Part shown: one piece after another, positions 54,919 through 55,637 of the stretch
How positions within the stretch are numbered: the stretch's first letter is position 1
Layout: the number at the start of each line of letters is the position of its first letter
From: Rikenellaceae bacterium
Lineage (GTDB): Bacteria; Bacteroidota; Bacteroidia; Bacteroidales; UBA932
Assembly: GCA_900769885.1 (NCBI GenBank)
Contig: CAAGIG010000024.1
Coordinates: 1 to 55,637 of the forward strand
Direction: 5' to 3'
DNA length: 55,637 bases
Translations under genes and position numbers: made by a program
Notes under the pieces: model-generated
The model's database searches: none
Seen by the model: the letters and a program-made list of their open reading frames with translations, nothing else
What the model was told of the DNA's origin: nothing

Positions 54919-55122
54919 TCTGGGGCTGAGTATGCTATTGAGAATATTATTTTGGCTATTCTTATTAATATGCTGATTGTGTTTGTGGTTTTGAGGAATT
55001 TGTCAATTGTGGAGAAGATTCTTGGCAAAGGTGGTGTTTATATCCTTCGTAAGTTCTTTGGTATTATTCTTCTTGCGATTGCGGTTAAGTTGTTTACTGC
55101 GAATATTACCAGTTTGTTTTAG
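54919..55122 (+). pseudogene. MarC-family membrane protein, C-terminal relic
   Basis: An open frame matches the C-terminal third of MarC/UPF0056 integral membrane proteins (about 200 residues when complete): GAEYAIENIILAILINMLIV, then KILGKGGVYILRKFFGIILL and AIAVKLFTANI. The rest of the gene is absent. Homology begins right after the right end of the inverted-repeat element, so the element or an associated rearrangement has removed or replaced the 5' part. An ATG at 54862 opens the frame inside the element but would make a hybrid of doubtful function. Confidence 0.65.
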
Positions 55123-55161
55123 ATTCTGAAATTACAACAACCCACACCCACACTATAAAGA

Positions 55162-55198
55162 AAGCCCTATTGTCCACCATTTAAAGACAATAGGGCTT
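55162..55198. terminator. Bidirectional terminator
   Basis: A perfect 13-bp stem (AAGCCCTATTGTC, 55162-55174, with 55186-55198) has an 11-base loop. It stands between the MarC relic and the second Rpn gene, which converge. Confidence 0.75.
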
Positions 55199-55249
55199 AT
55201 TCATCATCTCAGATGATAAATAAAATGAGTAAAAATGTATCTAAGAGAG

Positions 55250-55637
55250 TTAAAGCTTCTCGATTTCCTCTCGTGTCAGACCTGAAGATTCAATAATCAC
55301 ATCGATACCGACACCCATAGCCTTTAATTTGCTCGCCATAAGTTTCCTTTCTTCTTCACGACCTCTTTTTAGTCCTTCTTTTTTTCCTTCTTCAAGACCT
55401 CTTTTTAGTCCTTCTTCTCGACCTTCCTTTTTCCCTTCTTCTCGACCCTTGTCAGCTGCGAATTGAATTTGATTTCGTATGTCGCGTTCTGTATTCATAT
55501 CTTTTATGTAGTGCATTTTTTCCTGGGTCGTCATTGCGGCTACTGCGGAGGCGGTGAATATGCGCTGGGCAATTTCTGTATCCAATGAGTCAGGAATTGT
55601 TTTTAAATCTTTTAGGTTTCGAAGACAAAAGTAAAAA
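55250..55637 (-). CDS. Rpn/PD-(D/E)XK family nuclease, copy 2 (cut by the window edge)
   Basis: The C-terminal part of a paralogue of copy 1 runs off the right edge. The frame is open to the end. The stretch upstream of DTEIAQRIF reads FYFCLRNLKDLKTIPDS as in copy 1. The tail repeats are longer than in copy 1: REEGKKEGREEGLKRGLEEG, then KKEGLKRGREEERK, then LMASKLKAMGVGIDVIIESS as in copy 1. The N-terminal nuclease core is outside the window, so completeness cannot be judged. Confidence 0.8.
   Translation of the reverse strand, partial: FYFCLRNLKDLKTIPDSLDTEIAQRIFTASAVAAMTTQEKMHYIKDMNTERDIRNQIQFAADKGREEGKKEGREEGLKRGLEEGKKEGLKRGREEERKLMASKLKAMGVGIDVIIESSGLTREEIEKL

Overview
The window looks like a chromosomal segment of a gut-type member of the Bacteroidales. 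The reasons are the protein families (DUF4290, DUF3467, Mfa/FimA-superfamily lipoproteins with DUF6562- and DUF3575-type domains, YeiH, a FISUMP-type surface protein), the many lipoproteins and signal peptides, the weak Shine-Dalgarno sequences, and promoters of the Bacteroidota type (-33 TTTG, about 20 bases, -7 TAnnTTTG). Genus level cannot be fixed from the sequence.

Layout. Positions 1-13.8 kb are a dense minus-strand housekeeping block: recQ; then DUF3467, a DUF2520 Rossmann protein, a KdsC-like phosphatase and Maf; then valS, a YbgC-like thioesterase, tatA, tatC, an ABC-F ATPase, rlmB and two envelope proteins. pckA (13.8-15.4 kb) is divergent from recQ. From 15.4 to 23.2 kb is an accessory zone: a large exported protein with an LPP20-like start, an orphan AAA ATPase, a PEGA-FISUMP surface protein flanked by directly oriented REP-like repeats, and 1.4 kb of repeat-rich DNA without genes. 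A small outer-membrane barrel gene and a Dabb gene follow. From 23 to 35.7 kb are a GNAT and a two-TM membrane protein, an M16 peptidase, a YeiH transporter, an M20 dipeptidase, an M1 aminopeptidase, desulfoferrodoxin and threonine aldolase.

From 35.7 to 44.3 kb lies a probable fimbrial operon on the minus strand: an AraC-type regulator, then an OmpA-like/DUF3575 outer-membrane protein, three DUF6562-type lipoproteins, and a giant multidomain tip-like lipoprotein. The last is cut by one in-frame TGA while homology continues in frame for another 442 codons. The rest holds a lipoprotein, a NUDIX hydrolase, a DUF4290-ftsK-lolA operon, rfbD, rfbC, hisS and an initiator tRNA-Met. The right end is a second accessory zone with two paralogous Rpn-family PD-(D/E)XK proteins (the second cut by the window edge), a dispersed repeat related to the one at 21 kb, an inverted-repeat element and a relic of a MarC-family gene.

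The observations I rate highest are: the in-frame TGA, set against a near absence of TGA as a stop codon elsewhere in the window (1 of about 43 genes); a C-terminal stretch of the FISUMP protein in which 23 of 25 codons are NNY, as expected for a diversity-generating-retroelement target; and the unexplained structured repeats at 20.9-22.1 kb and 54.6-54.9 kb. No CRISPR array, reverse transcriptase, prophage or intact transposase was seen.
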